Made by a program: the position numbers and the translations under genes. This document shows positions 18,438-26,285 of a DNA stretch of 64,000 nucleotides, piece after piece. The stretch comes from a bacterium (GTDB taxonomy: Bacteria > Bacteroidota > Ignavibacteria > SZUA-365), in contig JAHLLD010000003.1 in the NCBI GenBank assembly GCA_020444325.1, positions 147,572 through 211,571 on the forward strand, given 5' to 3'. The notes under the pieces are model-generated. The model made no database searches. It saw nothing but the letters and a program-made list of their open reading frames with translations, and had not been told where the DNA came from. Within the stretch, counting starts at the first letter, position 1. Each line of letters starts with the position of its first letter.

Positions 18438-19730
18438 ATGACAAGCGGAATTGAAATACTCGTTGTAGAAGACAGTCCCACTCAGGCACTGAAACTGAAA
18501 TATGTCCTTGAAAAACAGGACTATTCCGTTCGTCTGGCTGTCAACGGGCGCGAAGGACTCGAAGCTATTCATCAGCAGCGTCCTACGCTCGTCATTTCTG
18601 ACGTCCTCATGCCCGAGATGGATGGCTATGAGTTCTGCAGCGCCATCAAAAATGACGATGATCTGAAGGAAATCCCTGTCATCCTGCTCACGACGCTGTC
18701 GGACCCGCAGGATATTATACGTGGACTGGAAAGCGGCGCTGATAACTTCCTCAACAAGCCGTACAGTGAAGAAGCACTGCTTTCGCGCATCAAGTACATC
18801 CTCATCAATATGGATGTGCGTACACGCATGCGTACGGGCATGGGAATCGAGATCTATTTTGCGAACAAGAAGCATTACCTGACTTCGGAGCGCATTCAGA
18901 TCATCGACCTTCTGCTGTCCACCTACGAGAACGCGGTTGAGAAAAACCGTGAACTCGAGACCACGAACAAGAAACTTCGGGCCGTACAGGAAGAGGTGGA
19001 GAAAAACAACGACCAGCTCAAACAGCTCAATGAGCAGAAAAACATGCTGCTGGGTATGGCAGCCCATGATCTGCGCAATCCACTCTACCTGATCGAGGGC
19101 TACAGCGATTTTCTTCTCAAGGATGAGAAAGATGAGCTCAGTGCCGAGCAACGCACCATTCTTGGGGCTATCCAGTCAAGCAGCACCTACATGGTGCAGA
19201 TGATCAACGATTTACTTGACGTACACAAGATCGAAACCGGGAAGATGGAAATGAACGTGGAGGAGGCGGATTTCCGTGAACTCGTGGAAGCCTCCATCAA
19301 ACGGCAGGAATTCGCTGCGGGAAAGAAGGGTGTGGATATTTCCTTCCGCCCACCAGAATCCGCTCCGAAAGTGCTGGTCGATCGAGGAAGAATAGAGCAG
19401 GTGATGTCCAATCTGCTCGACAATGCCATCAAATTCTCGTTCAAAGGCGCCGTTATAGAGGTGTATTTCCAGTATGACGAAAATGAGCTCATCTTCTCCG
19501 TACGGGATCATGGTCCCGGCATCCCCGACAAGGAGCAGAGCCGCCTGTTCAAGCCGTTCAGTACGACAAGCGTGAAACCCACAGGGAGCGAACGAAGTAC
19601 CGGACTCGGACTGGCCATCGCAAGGGATATCATTGAAAAGCATCAGGGACGCATCTGGGTGGAGAGTGAAATCGGGAATGGATCCACCTTCTCATTCACA
19701 CTGCCTGTCACCCTTGCCGTAACTTCCTGA
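18438..19730 (+). CDS. Receiver-histidine kinase hybrid, last gene of chemosensory operon
   Basis: A 430-residue soluble protein. An intact receiver domain (1-125; VVEDS, Asp55 in ISDVLMPEMDG, Thr, and Lys in NKPY) is joined by a coiled coil (about 150-205) to HisKA (His210 in AHDLRNPL) and a HATPase domain (NLLDNAIKF, DHGPGIPD, GLGLAI). With no free CheY in the operon, this receiver is a likely target of CheA, so phosphorylation would gate a second kinase. It lies 33 bp after cheB. The same domain order is seen in the partial gene at 1-819. Its downstream partner is unknown; the response regulator at 19823 is the nearest candidate. Confidence 0.92.
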   Translation: MTSGIEILVVEDSPTQALKLKYVLEKQDYSVRLAVNGREGLEAIHQQRPTLVISDVLMPEMDGYEFCSAIKNDDDLKEIPVILLTTLSDPQDIIRGLESGADNFLNKPYSEEALLSRIKYILINMDVRTRMRTGMGIEIYFANKKHYLTSERIQIIDLLLSTYENAVEKNRELETTNKKLRAVQEEVEKNNDQLKQLNEQKNMLLGMAAHDLRNPLYLIEGYSDFLLKDEKDELSAEQRTILGAIQSSSTYMVQMINDLLDVHKIETGKMEMNVEEADFRELVEASIKRQEFAAGKKGVDISFRPPESAPKVLVDRGRIEQVMSNLLDNAIKFSFKGAVIEVYFQYDENELIFSVRDHGPGIPDKEQSRLFKPFSTTSVKPTGSERSTGLGLAIARDIIEKHQGRIWVESEIGNGSTFSFTLPVTLAVTS

Positions 19731-19822
19731 CCGCACCGTCTCCGGTCCCCGTGAACGTATTTGCAAGTTGTCTTTCGTTGCAGTAAACTATCCGCGGTTT
19801 ATCCAACAATTTTTCGGCGGTT

Positions 19823-20500
19823 ATGCGACTACTTATTGTCGAAGACGAAATCAAGGTTTCCCAGTTCCTGCAGAAGGGATTCGAGGAAGAACTGTTCTCC
19901 GTGGATACCGCGGAGGATGGGGACAAGGGGCTTTTCATGGCCCTCACCGAGAGCTACGACGTCATCATTCTCGACCTCATGCTTCCGAAAAAAACCGGCG
20001 TTGAGGTCCTCCGCGAGCTGCGCAAGGAGAAAACGACCCCGGTGCTCGTGCTGACGGCGAAGGGACAGCTCGAAAGCAAGGTGGAAGTTCTCAATATCGG
20101 TGCAGATGACTATCTGACGAAACCGTTTGCCCTCGCGGAGTGTATCGCACGCGTGCGGTCACTGCTGCGGCGTGCGCAGATGGACAAACCGACGAACGTA
20201 CTTACCGCAGACACGCTTGAACTCGATCAGATTCAGCACGTCGTCAAGCGCGATGGGAAGGTCATTGATCTCACCGTCAAGGAATTCAAGCTTCTTGAAT
20301 ACCTGCTGCGCAACAAAAACACCGTCCTTACCCGTTCGGCAATCATCGAGCACATCTGGGAAATTACATTCGACACAGGTACGAATGTGCTCGATGTCTA
20401 TATGACACGACTGCGGAAAAAAGTTGATGACGAGTATGAAGTGCGGCTCATACACACCATCCGTGGTGTGGGATACATTCTCAAGGACGAAGAGGAATGA
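19823..20500 (+). CDS. OmpR/PhoB-family response regulator
   Basis: A 225-residue transcription factor. The receiver holds VEDE, phospho-accepting Asp51 in IILDLMLPKKTG, Thr in VLTAKG and Lys in LTKPF. The C-terminal winged helix has LTVKEFKLLEYLL, the recognition helix region VLDVYMTRLRKKVD, and IHTIRGVGYIL. Such proteins bind as dimers to tandem direct repeats spaced about 11 bp. The kinase gene overlaps its stop by 4 bp (ATGA). Four promoters with exactly such repeats precede the pilus genes just downstream, making this protein the prime candidate activator of the pilus regulon (inference). Confidence 0.95.
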   Translation: MRLLIVEDEIKVSQFLQKGFEEELFSVDTAEDGDKGLFMALTESYDVIILDLMLPKKTGVEVLRELRKEKTTPVLVLTAKGQLESKVEVLNIGADDYLTKPFALAECIARVRSLLRRAQMDKPTNVLTADTLELDQIQHVVKRDGKVIDLTVKEFKLLEYLLRNKNTVLTRSAIIEHIWEITFDTGTNVLDVYMTRLRKKVDDEYEVRLIHTIRGVGYILKDEEE

Positions 20501-21507
20501 TGCCGGGTCCCCGGCAAAAAGCGGTACTTCTTTACGGCTCGACAATCTTCGGGGCGTTCGTCTTTATTTTTCTGATTGTCGTCACCGTCTTTACCCAGCA
20601 ATTTCCATCCTTTAATCTCACGGGCCTCGGGATTCTCTTTATTCCTGCAGGACTGTTCTTCGCATTTACCATCGGCTGGATAATCAGCCAGGAACTGCAT
20701 CCGAAATCCAATAAAGGCGACGGCGGTCTGAAGCCACCCTTGCCCGTTGATGGCGATGCGGATTTTCAGACCAAAATTCACAGCGTGCACAGCACCATTG
20801 AGAACATGCAGGCGGCGTACGAGCAGATTCAGAATTTCTCGGCCAATGCCTCTCATGAATTGCGCACACCGCTGACGATCATGCGTGGGGAAGTGGAACT
20901 CGCCCTGCGCAAGACCAAGACCAAGGAAGAATACCAGGAACTCCTCGGCAGTCTTCTCGAAGAGATCATGCGCCTTTCGCGTATCCTGGATGATCTTCTG
21001 CTTATCGCAAAGACGGAAATCGGGGAACGGCCCATTGAATTGCAGCCCGTCGATCTCGGGGAGCTGGTTGAAGAGATTGCGGATGAAGCAGAGATGTTTG
21101 CTGAACAGGCAGGCATCACGTTTACGCTCGAATCCAGTTTCGAAGTCTTTATCGAGGCCGAACCGCTGCGTATCCGCCGCGTGCTCCTGAACCTGATTGA
21201 TAATGCCGTCAAGTACAATCGAAAAAACGGAACGGTCACACTCAGCATGCGTCCCCGTGGCGACATGGTCGCGGTGTGCGTTTCCGATACAGGAATAGGC
21301 ATTCCGGAAGAAGCCATTCCCAGACTGTTCGAACGCTTCTATCGTGTCAATGACGGCTCAGCCTCCGACGCCAAGGGGACAGGGCTCGGGCTTTACCTGG
21401 TCAAGTGGATCGTCAAGAATCACGGGGGTTCGATCACCGTCGATTCGCAGCCAGGCAAGGGAAGCACCTTCTGCATCACCCTCCCAATCAGGAATAGCGG
21501 GGTATAA
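20497..21507 (+). CDS. Sensor histidine kinase without extracytoplasmic domain
   Basis: A 336-residue kinase. Two transmembrane helices (about 11-33 and 43-64) are separated by only about ten residues, so there is essentially no periplasmic sensor. A linker leads to HisKA (His120 in SHELRTPLT) and a HATPase domain with NLIDNAVKYNR, DTGIGIPEE and GTGLGLYLV. It is the cognate partner of the overlapping response regulator. Kinases of this shape sense within the membrane or through partner proteins. Given the adjacent pilin genes, a PilS-like sensing of membrane-stored pilin is possible but not shown. Confidence 0.93.
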   Translation: MMPGPRQKAVLLYGSTIFGAFVFIFLIVVTVFTQQFPSFNLTGLGILFIPAGLFFAFTIGWIISQELHPKSNKGDGGLKPPLPVDGDADFQTKIHSVHSTIENMQAAYEQIQNFSANASHELRTPLTIMRGEVELALRKTKTKEEYQELLGSLLEEIMRLSRILDDLLLIAKTEIGERPIELQPVDLGELVEEIADEAEMFAEQAGITFTLESSFEVFIEAEPLRIRRVLLNLIDNAVKYNRKNGTVTLSMRPRGDMVAVCVSDTGIGIPEEAIPRLFERFYRVNDGSASDAKGTGLGLYLVKWIVKNHGGSITVDSQPGKGSTFCITLPIRNSGV

Positions 21508-21509
21508 AA

Positions 21510-21537
21510 CATTAATACCGTTATATCGGTATTAATG
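21510..21537. repeat. Perfect inverted repeat after the kinase gene
   Basis: Arms CATTAATACCG and CGGTATTAATG (11 bp, perfect) are separated by TTATAT. It begins 3 bp after the kinase stop. There is no T run after it, so it is not a standard terminator; it could be an operator or an mRNA 3' end stabiliser. It lies about 34 bp upstream of the first pilus promoter repeat. Confidence 0.8.
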
Positions 21538-21570
21538 ACTCCGGCCCTCCCGTTTTCATCCTTTCACTCT

Positions 21571-21614
21571 TGTAATGATGGATTAAGCCGTTTGTAAGAA
21601 TGGCACGCTAGATT
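21571..21614 (+). promoter_or_regulatory. Pilus promoter 1: 11-bp-spaced direct repeats plus -10
   Basis: TGTAA (21571), ATTAA (21582) and TGTAA (21593) lie exactly 11 bp apart. Eleven bases after the last repeat comes TAGATT (21609-21614), a -10-like hexamer. The third repeat occupies the -35 position, as in PhoB-type activated promoters. The first pilin ATG is at 21701, with AGGAG 5 bp before it, so the leader would be about 80 bases. Transcription start and binding are predicted only. Confidence 0.7.
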
Positions 21615-21700
21615 GCGTATCAGAAATTCGAGAGAAAAAACCAGAACGGTTTAGCAGTTTAATTCTCTTTCACTCTCTTCACTTTCTTACAGGAGTTTTT

Positions 21701-22120
21701 ATGGGTACGCAACAGCTTCTTCTCATCGTCCTTGGTGTCATCATCGTCGGTATCGCAGTGGTCGTCGGTATCAACATCTTCGGTACGAACGCCGAGCAGG
21801 CCAACAAAGATGCGATCACGCAGGACTGTCTGCGCCTCGCAGCTGCCGCCCAGGGTTTCTATCGCAAGCCGACCATGCTCGGTGGTGGTAACAATAGCTT
21901 CGTCGGTATTGAAATCGAAGATTGCGGTATGTCCAACAATGGCGACATCATGACTGGCGAAAATGTCAATGGTACGTACGTTCTGAGTGGTGCAACGGCA
22001 ACGGGTCTTGTTGTTACGGGAACATCTCAAACGGACAATACTCAAACGGTCACGTTGACGCTTGACATGACCGGTACCACTGACGACGAGCGTGTCAGCA
22101 TCGCATACGCAGGCTGGTAA
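21701..22120 (+). CDS. Pilin-like protein, first of a tandem pair
   Basis: A 139-residue protein with an N-terminal hydrophobic helix (about residues 5-28, LLLIVLGVIIVGIAVVVGI) that starts right after MGTQQ, then a soluble domain. Cys43 and Cys75 are shared with the next gene and may form a disulfide. The segment MLGGGNNSF and the C-terminus YAGW are also shared. The layout is that of a major pilin, but there is no basic leader, no Gly/Phe prepilin cleavage site and no Glu5. The call rests on gene context (pilC, pilB, pilT, pilQ follow) and on the lollipop architecture. It has its own promoter and a strong terminator. Confidence 0.75.
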   Translation: MGTQQLLLIVLGVIIVGIAVVVGINIFGTNAEQANKDAITQDCLRLAAAAQGFYRKPTMLGGGNNSFVGIEIEDCGMSNNGDIMTGENVNGTYVLSGATATGLVVTGTSQTDNTQTVTLTLDMTGTTDDERVSIAYAGW

Positions 22121-22159
22121 GAGTCGCGATTCTGAAACGCAGAACAACAGTTTTTGTTC

Positions 22160-22192
22160 AACCGTCCCGCGCCTAGCGGGACGGTTTTTTTT
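22160..22192 (+). terminator. Rho-independent terminator after first pilin gene
   Basis: Stem AACCGTCCCGC / GCGGGACGGTT (11 bp, perfect) with a 5 base loop, followed by a T run. It makes the first pilin a monocistronic transcript, as is common for abundant pilin mRNAs. Confidence 0.93.
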
Positions 22193-22200
22193 CATGCAAA

Positions 22201-22244
22201 TGTAATGCGGTATTCATATCGCTGAAAGGTTGTATGAGTATTTT
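22201..22244 (+). promoter_or_regulatory. Pilus promoter 2: 11-bp-spaced direct repeats plus -10
   Basis: TGTAA (22201), ATTCA (22212) and TGAAA (22223) are spaced by 11 bp. Exactly 11 bases later is TATTTT (22239-22244). The geometry is identical to promoters 1 and 3. It begins 8 bp after the terminator of the first pilin gene and precedes the second pilin ATG (22306). Confidence 0.7.
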
Positions 22245-22305
22245 GCGTATCGGTGATAAGAGTAAGTAGGGTACGGGTCTCAACCACATTCTGGAGGACC
22301 GTATC

Positions 22306-22722
22306 ATGGGGACGCAGCAGTTATTACTTGTTGTACTGGGAGTCATCGTCGTCGGTATCGCCGTTTCCATCGCAATCTTCATTTTTGGCAGCAATGCGGA
22401 GCAGGCAAACAAGGATGCGCTCACGCAGGACTGCCTGCATCTTGCCTCCGTTGCGCAGGGTTACTACAAGAAGCCCCGGATGCTTGGTGGGGGAAACAAT
22501 TCATTTACAGGACTGCAGATATCTGATTGCGGCATGGAGGATTTCGGCACCGGGAGCGGTCAGAATCTGAACGGCACCTTCACCATCCAGAAAGCGGACG
22601 GAATGAGCCTCACCATCCAGGCTGTTTCCATTTCCAACAACACACAGACGGTAACGCTGACGCTGGATATGACGGTCATGGAAGGTGAGGAGCGCATAGA
22701 AATACTGTATGCCGGCTGGTAG
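22306..22722 (+). CDS. Pilin-like protein, second of a tandem pair
   Basis: A 138-residue paralogue of the preceding gene. The first 45 residues are nearly identical (MGTQQLLL, NAEQANKDA, TQDC), Cys43 and Cys75 are in the same places, and MLGGGNNSF, the NTQTVTLTLDMT segment and the terminal YAGW are conserved. The surface part between residues 78 and 110 differs most. It has a good ribosome site (GGAGG) and its own promoter. As with its sister, no prepilin leader or Glu5 is present. It may be an alternative major subunit or an antigenic variant. Confidence 0.75.
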   Translation: MGTQQLLLVVLGVIVVGIAVSIAIFIFGSNAEQANKDALTQDCLHLASVAQGYYKKPRMLGGGNNSFTGLQISDCGMEDFGTGSGQNLNGTFTIQKADGMSLTIQAVSISNNTQTVTLTLDMTVMEGEERIEILYAGW

Positions 22723-22776
22723 GGTATCCAGCATGTGTGTCTGCACCGAGGGGCGGGGAAGTGATTCTTTCTCCTT

Positions 22777-22820
22777 TGTAATCCGCAATTAAGCTTCTGT
22801 TAAGTCTGCCGAAGTATCTT
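22777..22820 (+). promoter_or_regulatory. Pilus promoter 3: 11-bp-spaced direct repeats plus -10
   Basis: TGTAA (22777), ATTAA (22788) and GTTAA (22799) are spaced by 11 bp, and TATCTT (22815-22820) follows 11 bases after the last. It shares extra bases with promoter 1 (TTGTAAT then ATTAAGC then a closing AAG). It would drive pilC and pilB. Confidence 0.7.
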
Positions 22821-22824
22821 TCCT

Positions 22825-22871
22825 CCTAGCCATAAGGAGTTCTCCGCTCTCGCTGGAGCAGTTATGGCAGG
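22825..22871 (+). promoter_or_regulatory. Structured leader at the predicted 5' end of the pilC mRNA
   Basis: CCT-A-GCCATAA pairs with TTATGGC-AGG, a ten base-pair stem with one bulged A. The enclosed part holds further complementary segments (CTCC with GGAG around GCTCTCGCT). It starts about 5 bases after the -10 hexamer of promoter 3, so it would lie at the extreme 5' end of the transcript. A role in mRNA stability or control of pilC translation is possible; no known RNA family is recognised. Confidence 0.5.
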
Positions 22872-22897
22872 AAGTAGGAATAGAAAGGAAAGATATC

Positions 22898-24343
22898 ATG
22901 GCGGATTTTCGATTTCAGGGTGTGGTACCATCGGGGAAGATGATACAGGGCACCATCTCGGCCAGTAACGCTGCCGAAGCCAAGAAGAAAATTCAGGACC
23001 TCTCGAAAGGTCGCTCGTTCAAGCTCGACAAGCTCGAGAAGCGGGTGGCCTTTGTGTACAAGGCCACAAAAGGTGAGAAAACTGTCGAAGGCGAGCAGAA
23101 AGCCTACTCGAAGAGCGAAGTTGAAAATGCGCTCACGCAAATGGGCTACAAAATCGTCTTCGTGCGGAAAAAAATGAACCTGAGCGTCGGGAAGCCACCG
23201 GTGGCCGACGTCATCACCTTTGTACGACTGAGCGCCGATCTCCTGCGTGAAAAGCTCCCATTCAATGAAGTACTGAATCTGCTCGCCAACGACATCGACA
23301 ACAAGGTGCTGCGAGAGACGCTGAAGGATATCAACACTGATCTTCGCAAGGGTGCTGAAAGTGAACGCGTCTTCATGAAGTACGAGGGCATTCTCGGGAA
23401 ATTCACCGCAAAGATGCTCGGACTCGCATCCAAGAGCGGTGCCATGGCCGAGATGTATGATTCGACGGCCAAATTCCTTGAACGTCGGCTCGAATTCAAG
23501 AAGAGCATGAAGAGTGCCATGCTCATGCCGATGATTACACTTGTGCTTCTGATTCTTGCCACGATCTTCTACGTCGCCTACATCTTTCCTGAAACCGCAC
23601 GCATGTTCCTGAAATATGGCATTGAACTGCCGCCGATGACGGAAGCAACACTCGAATTTTCCGACTGGCTTGTAGCGAATATCATCTGGTTCGTTATTGC
23701 CTTTATTGGAATGGGCGTCGGTGTGTTCATGATGTTCACCAACGAGAAAAGCAGAAGGTGGGTCGACAAAACCTCTTTCCGCGTTCCAGTAATGGGGGGA
23801 CTCATTCACAAAACCGCAATCGAGGTTTTTTGCCGCGTGTTTTATTCGCTGTACAGCGGGTCAGGTGAAAATATTGATGTTATAAAAACAGCGGCAGAAG
23901 CGACCGGGAATTCGTATTTCGAATACCAGATCAAGACCATAACAATCCCCATGATGCTCAAGCACGGTAAAGGTCTGCATGAGTCCTTTGAGGCATGCGA
24001 GGTATTTACCAAAACAGCGCTTTCGCGATTTCATGCGGGTGCGGAAACCGGCATGGTGCGCGAAACCGCTCTTCAGCTCGCCAACTACTACGAACGTGAG
24101 ACGACGTACAAACTGAAGTCCGTCGTGGATTTCATGCAGCTGTGGGTTGCCATGATTATCATGATCGTCATGACGGCCATCACTATCGTCTCTTCCGAAA
24201 CCGCAGTTATCAAGCCGAAAAGTGCGCCGGGCATGGGGGATCTTCTTCCCGCCATGCTCCTGGCCACCGGTTCGGTCAGAAATTTCCTAAGAAAGGCTAT
24301 GTATGGATGCCGCAGCTTCTTTACTCGAAAGAAAGATCGATAA
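22898..24343 (+). CDS. pilC: Type IV pilus inner-membrane platform protein PilC/GspF
   Basis: A 481-residue platform protein. The N-terminal region carries repeats of the FRFQGVVPSGKMIQGTISA type, common to PilC N-termini. Two GspF domains follow (about 130-250 and 330-450), each with a cytoplasmic helical bundle and a membrane helix; hydrophobic segments lie near 208-232, 264-288 and 420-442. The motif LLREKLPFNEVLNLLA is typical. The protein couples ATPase movement to pilin extraction and filament growth. The ribosome site is AAAGGAAAG. Its 3' end overlaps pilB by 41 bp, so expression of the two is tightly linked. Confidence 0.9.
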   Translation: MADFRFQGVVPSGKMIQGTISASNAAEAKKKIQDLSKGRSFKLDKLEKRVAFVYKATKGEKTVEGEQKAYSKSEVENALTQMGYKIVFVRKKMNLSVGKPPVADVITFVRLSADLLREKLPFNEVLNLLANDIDNKVLRETLKDINTDLRKGAESERVFMKYEGILGKFTAKMLGLASKSGAMAEMYDSTAKFLERRLEFKKSMKSAMLMPMITLVLLILATIFYVAYIFPETARMFLKYGIELPPMTEATLEFSDWLVANIIWFVIAFIGMGVGVFMMFTNEKSRRWVDKTSFRVPVMGGLIHKTAIEVFCRVFYSLYSGSGENIDVIKTAAEATGNSYFEYQIKTITIPMMLKHGKGLHESFEACEVFTKTALSRFHAGAETGMVRETALQLANYYERETTYKLKSVVDFMQLWVAMIIMIVMTAITIVSSETAVIKPKSAPGMGDLLPAMLLATGSVRNFLRKAMYGCRSFFTRKKDR

Positions 24344-26102
24344 GGTCGGCGTAGCCCTTCTTCACAAGGGTATTGTTGACCGCGAAACCGTCTCCAAGGC
24401 ACTGACAACCAAGGAGAAGGAAGCAGGGCGCCGTCACCGGAGCCTGGCTGAAATCCTTGTAGACGATTACAAGCTCGACCACCACACGGTGTTTTCCGAG
24501 GTGGCGCGTATTTATGCGTTCAAGACGCTGAAGATCGACGAGGCGATGACAGAGCGCCGCATCAATCTGATCAAACAGATGATCGAGCAGCTCACACAGG
24601 AACAGAAGGGTATCCTCTTCAAGTCGCGCACACTGCCGCTGCAGTTCGATAGCAGGACGCCGGACAAACTGGTTCTGATTTCGTCGATTCCGATCCACCG
24701 CGACATCCCGCGCATCGCCAACTTTTTCCGCGCGCTCAAGTACGAGGTGTATTATGCGGAGCAGAAGCAACTGCAGCCGCATATCGACAATATTCTCCGC
24801 GGAGACAATGTTTTTCTCGAATCCATCAAGGAGATGGAGGCTGAGCTTCAGGAATCCGACATGGAGTCGACCAACGACATTGATGAAGCTGAGCTCGATC
24901 AGGAAATCAACAAGTCGATGCTGGTCAACCTCTTCGAGGGCTGTCTGGTTGAGGCGGTGCGCATGGGCGTCAGCGATATCCACATCTTTCCGACAACGAG
25001 AACAGTGACGGAGTTTCATTTCCGCGTCGATGGTAAACTTGCGGTGTGGAACAAGGTTGAAGGGACGCGTCCCGAAGCCGTACTGGCTGTTGTCAAGGAT
25101 CGAAGCATGAACATTGATCGCTTCGAGCGTGATGCCGCGCAGGATGGTTTCATTCAGCGTACCATCGACAATACGGTTATTCGATTTCGTGTCTCCGTCC
25201 TGCCGATTGCCGGCTCGGAGTACCAGCAGAAATTTGAAAGTATAGTCATTCGCGTCCTTGACAGCCGCAAGGTGATCAAGGATATCGCGAAAATCGGTTT
25301 CCAGAAGAAAGCGTACGAATGGTTTCAGGATTCCATTTCCAAACCCCAGGGCATGGTGATTCTTACCGGTCCCACCGGAAGCGGTAAAAGTACAACCCTG
25401 GTGGCAGCGCTGTATTCGGTGATCACACCGCAGGTAAATGTCCTTACTGTCGAGGACCCTGTTGAATACGTGATTGACGGTGCCAGGCAGATCAAAATCA
25501 GCCACAAAGTTGATTTCGAGCAAGCCATCCGCGCAATCCTCCGTCACGACCCTGACATCGTCATGGTCGGTGAGATGCGCGATAAACTGACAGCCGACAT
25601 CGCCATCAAGCTGGCGAACACCGGTCACCTCACGTTTTCCACGCTGCATACGAACGATGCTCCCAGTGCCGTCACGCGTCTGTTCAAGATGGGCATCGAG
25701 CCGTTTCTGATCGCATACGCCATTAATCTCGTCGTCGCCCAGCGCCTGATGCGCCGTCTGTGCAACAAGTGCAAGCGTCCTGCCACCGAGCTCAATCATG
25801 CAGAACTGCAGAATGTCGGCTTCACCGAGGAGGAAATCGAGACCGTGACGTTCTATGAACCGGTCGGCTGCAGTGCCTGCGTGAAAGGCTACAAAGGCCG
25901 CGCCGCCATTCATGAAGCACTGTATTTCTCCAAAGCGATCCGGAAGACGATTTTCGAATCCGGTGAAGAAATCGACGAGGATGCTGTTCGCAGAATCGCG
26001 ATCAGCGAAGGAATGCTGACGCTGCGTGCCTCTGCGCGCGAGCGCGTCAAGGAAGGCGTGACCAGCGTCGCGGAAGTGATCTCCGCAACGATGTCGGATT
26101 AA
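24303..26102 (+). CDS. pilB: Type IV pilus extension ATPase PilB/GspE
   Basis: A 599-residue hexameric ATPase. The N-terminal 170 residues resemble the GspE-II/MshEN-type domain. The core has Walker A GPTGSGKSTT (about 356-365), Walker B IVMVGEMRD, the His box STLHTNDAPSAVTRL, and the four-Cys zinc motif CNKC and CSAC near the end, which marks extension-type ATPases. It powers pilus assembly through PilC. The start overlaps pilC. No MshEN c-di-GMP consensus was confirmed by eye. The retraction ATPase is encoded separately at 28703. Confidence 0.95.
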   Translation: MDAAASLLERKIDKVGVALLHKGIVDRETVSKALTTKEKEAGRRHRSLAEILVDDYKLDHHTVFSEVARIYAFKTLKIDEAMTERRINLIKQMIEQLTQEQKGILFKSRTLPLQFDSRTPDKLVLISSIPIHRDIPRIANFFRALKYEVYYAEQKQLQPHIDNILRGDNVFLESIKEMEAELQESDMESTNDIDEAELDQEINKSMLVNLFEGCLVEAVRMGVSDIHIFPTTRTVTEFHFRVDGKLAVWNKVEGTRPEAVLAVVKDRSMNIDRFERDAAQDGFIQRTIDNTVIRFRVSVLPIAGSEYQQKFESIVIRVLDSRKVIKDIAKIGFQKKAYEWFQDSISKPQGMVILTGPTGSGKSTTLVAALYSVITPQVNVLTVEDPVEYVIDGARQIKISHKVDFEQAIRAILRHDPDIVMVGEMRDKLTADIAIKLANTGHLTFSTLHTNDAPSAVTRLFKMGIEPFLIAYAINLVVAQRLMRRLCNKCKRPATELNHAELQNVGFTEEEIETVTFYEPVGCSACVKGYKGRAAIHEALYFSKAIRKTIFESGEEIDEDAVRRIAISEGMLTLRASARERVKEGVTSVAEVISATMSD

Positions 26103-26139
26103 TTACGCGTCGTTTCGCGTCCGCAGAACATTACAAATC

Positions 26140-26194
26140 TGTAATAGTATTGTAATGCGGAGTTCAGGCAGCGCCCGGATGCAGCGGGTATTTT
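26140..26194 (+). promoter_or_regulatory. Pilus promoter 4: direct repeats shifted by one 11-bp unit
   Basis: TGTAA (26140), TGTAA (26151) and GTTCA (26162) are spaced by 11 bp; a fourth, degenerate position would be at 26173. TATTTT lies at 26189-26194, which is where the other promoters predict it when counted from 26173. Thus the whole set is offset by exactly one unit. An inverted copy (CATTACAA against TTGTAATG) also overlaps. It would drive the minor pilin and pilT-pilQ genes. Confidence 0.6.
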
Positions 26195-26285
26195 GAAGAC
26201 GGTACTCTGCAGAATTCTGCATTGAGCCGCATTGACGTGTCAATCATGTTTTCACCAATCCAATGCCCCAGCAAAGAGGAACAGA

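Noticed and set aside
21601-21616. Sigma-54 promoter-like TGGCAC...TTGC before the first pilin
   Set aside because: GG and GC are 11 bases apart instead of the strict 10, and the same bases hold the -10 hexamer that fits the other three promoters.
24321-25913. 530-codon open frame on the minus strand
   Set aside because: It lies entirely opposite pilB and shows no domain motif.
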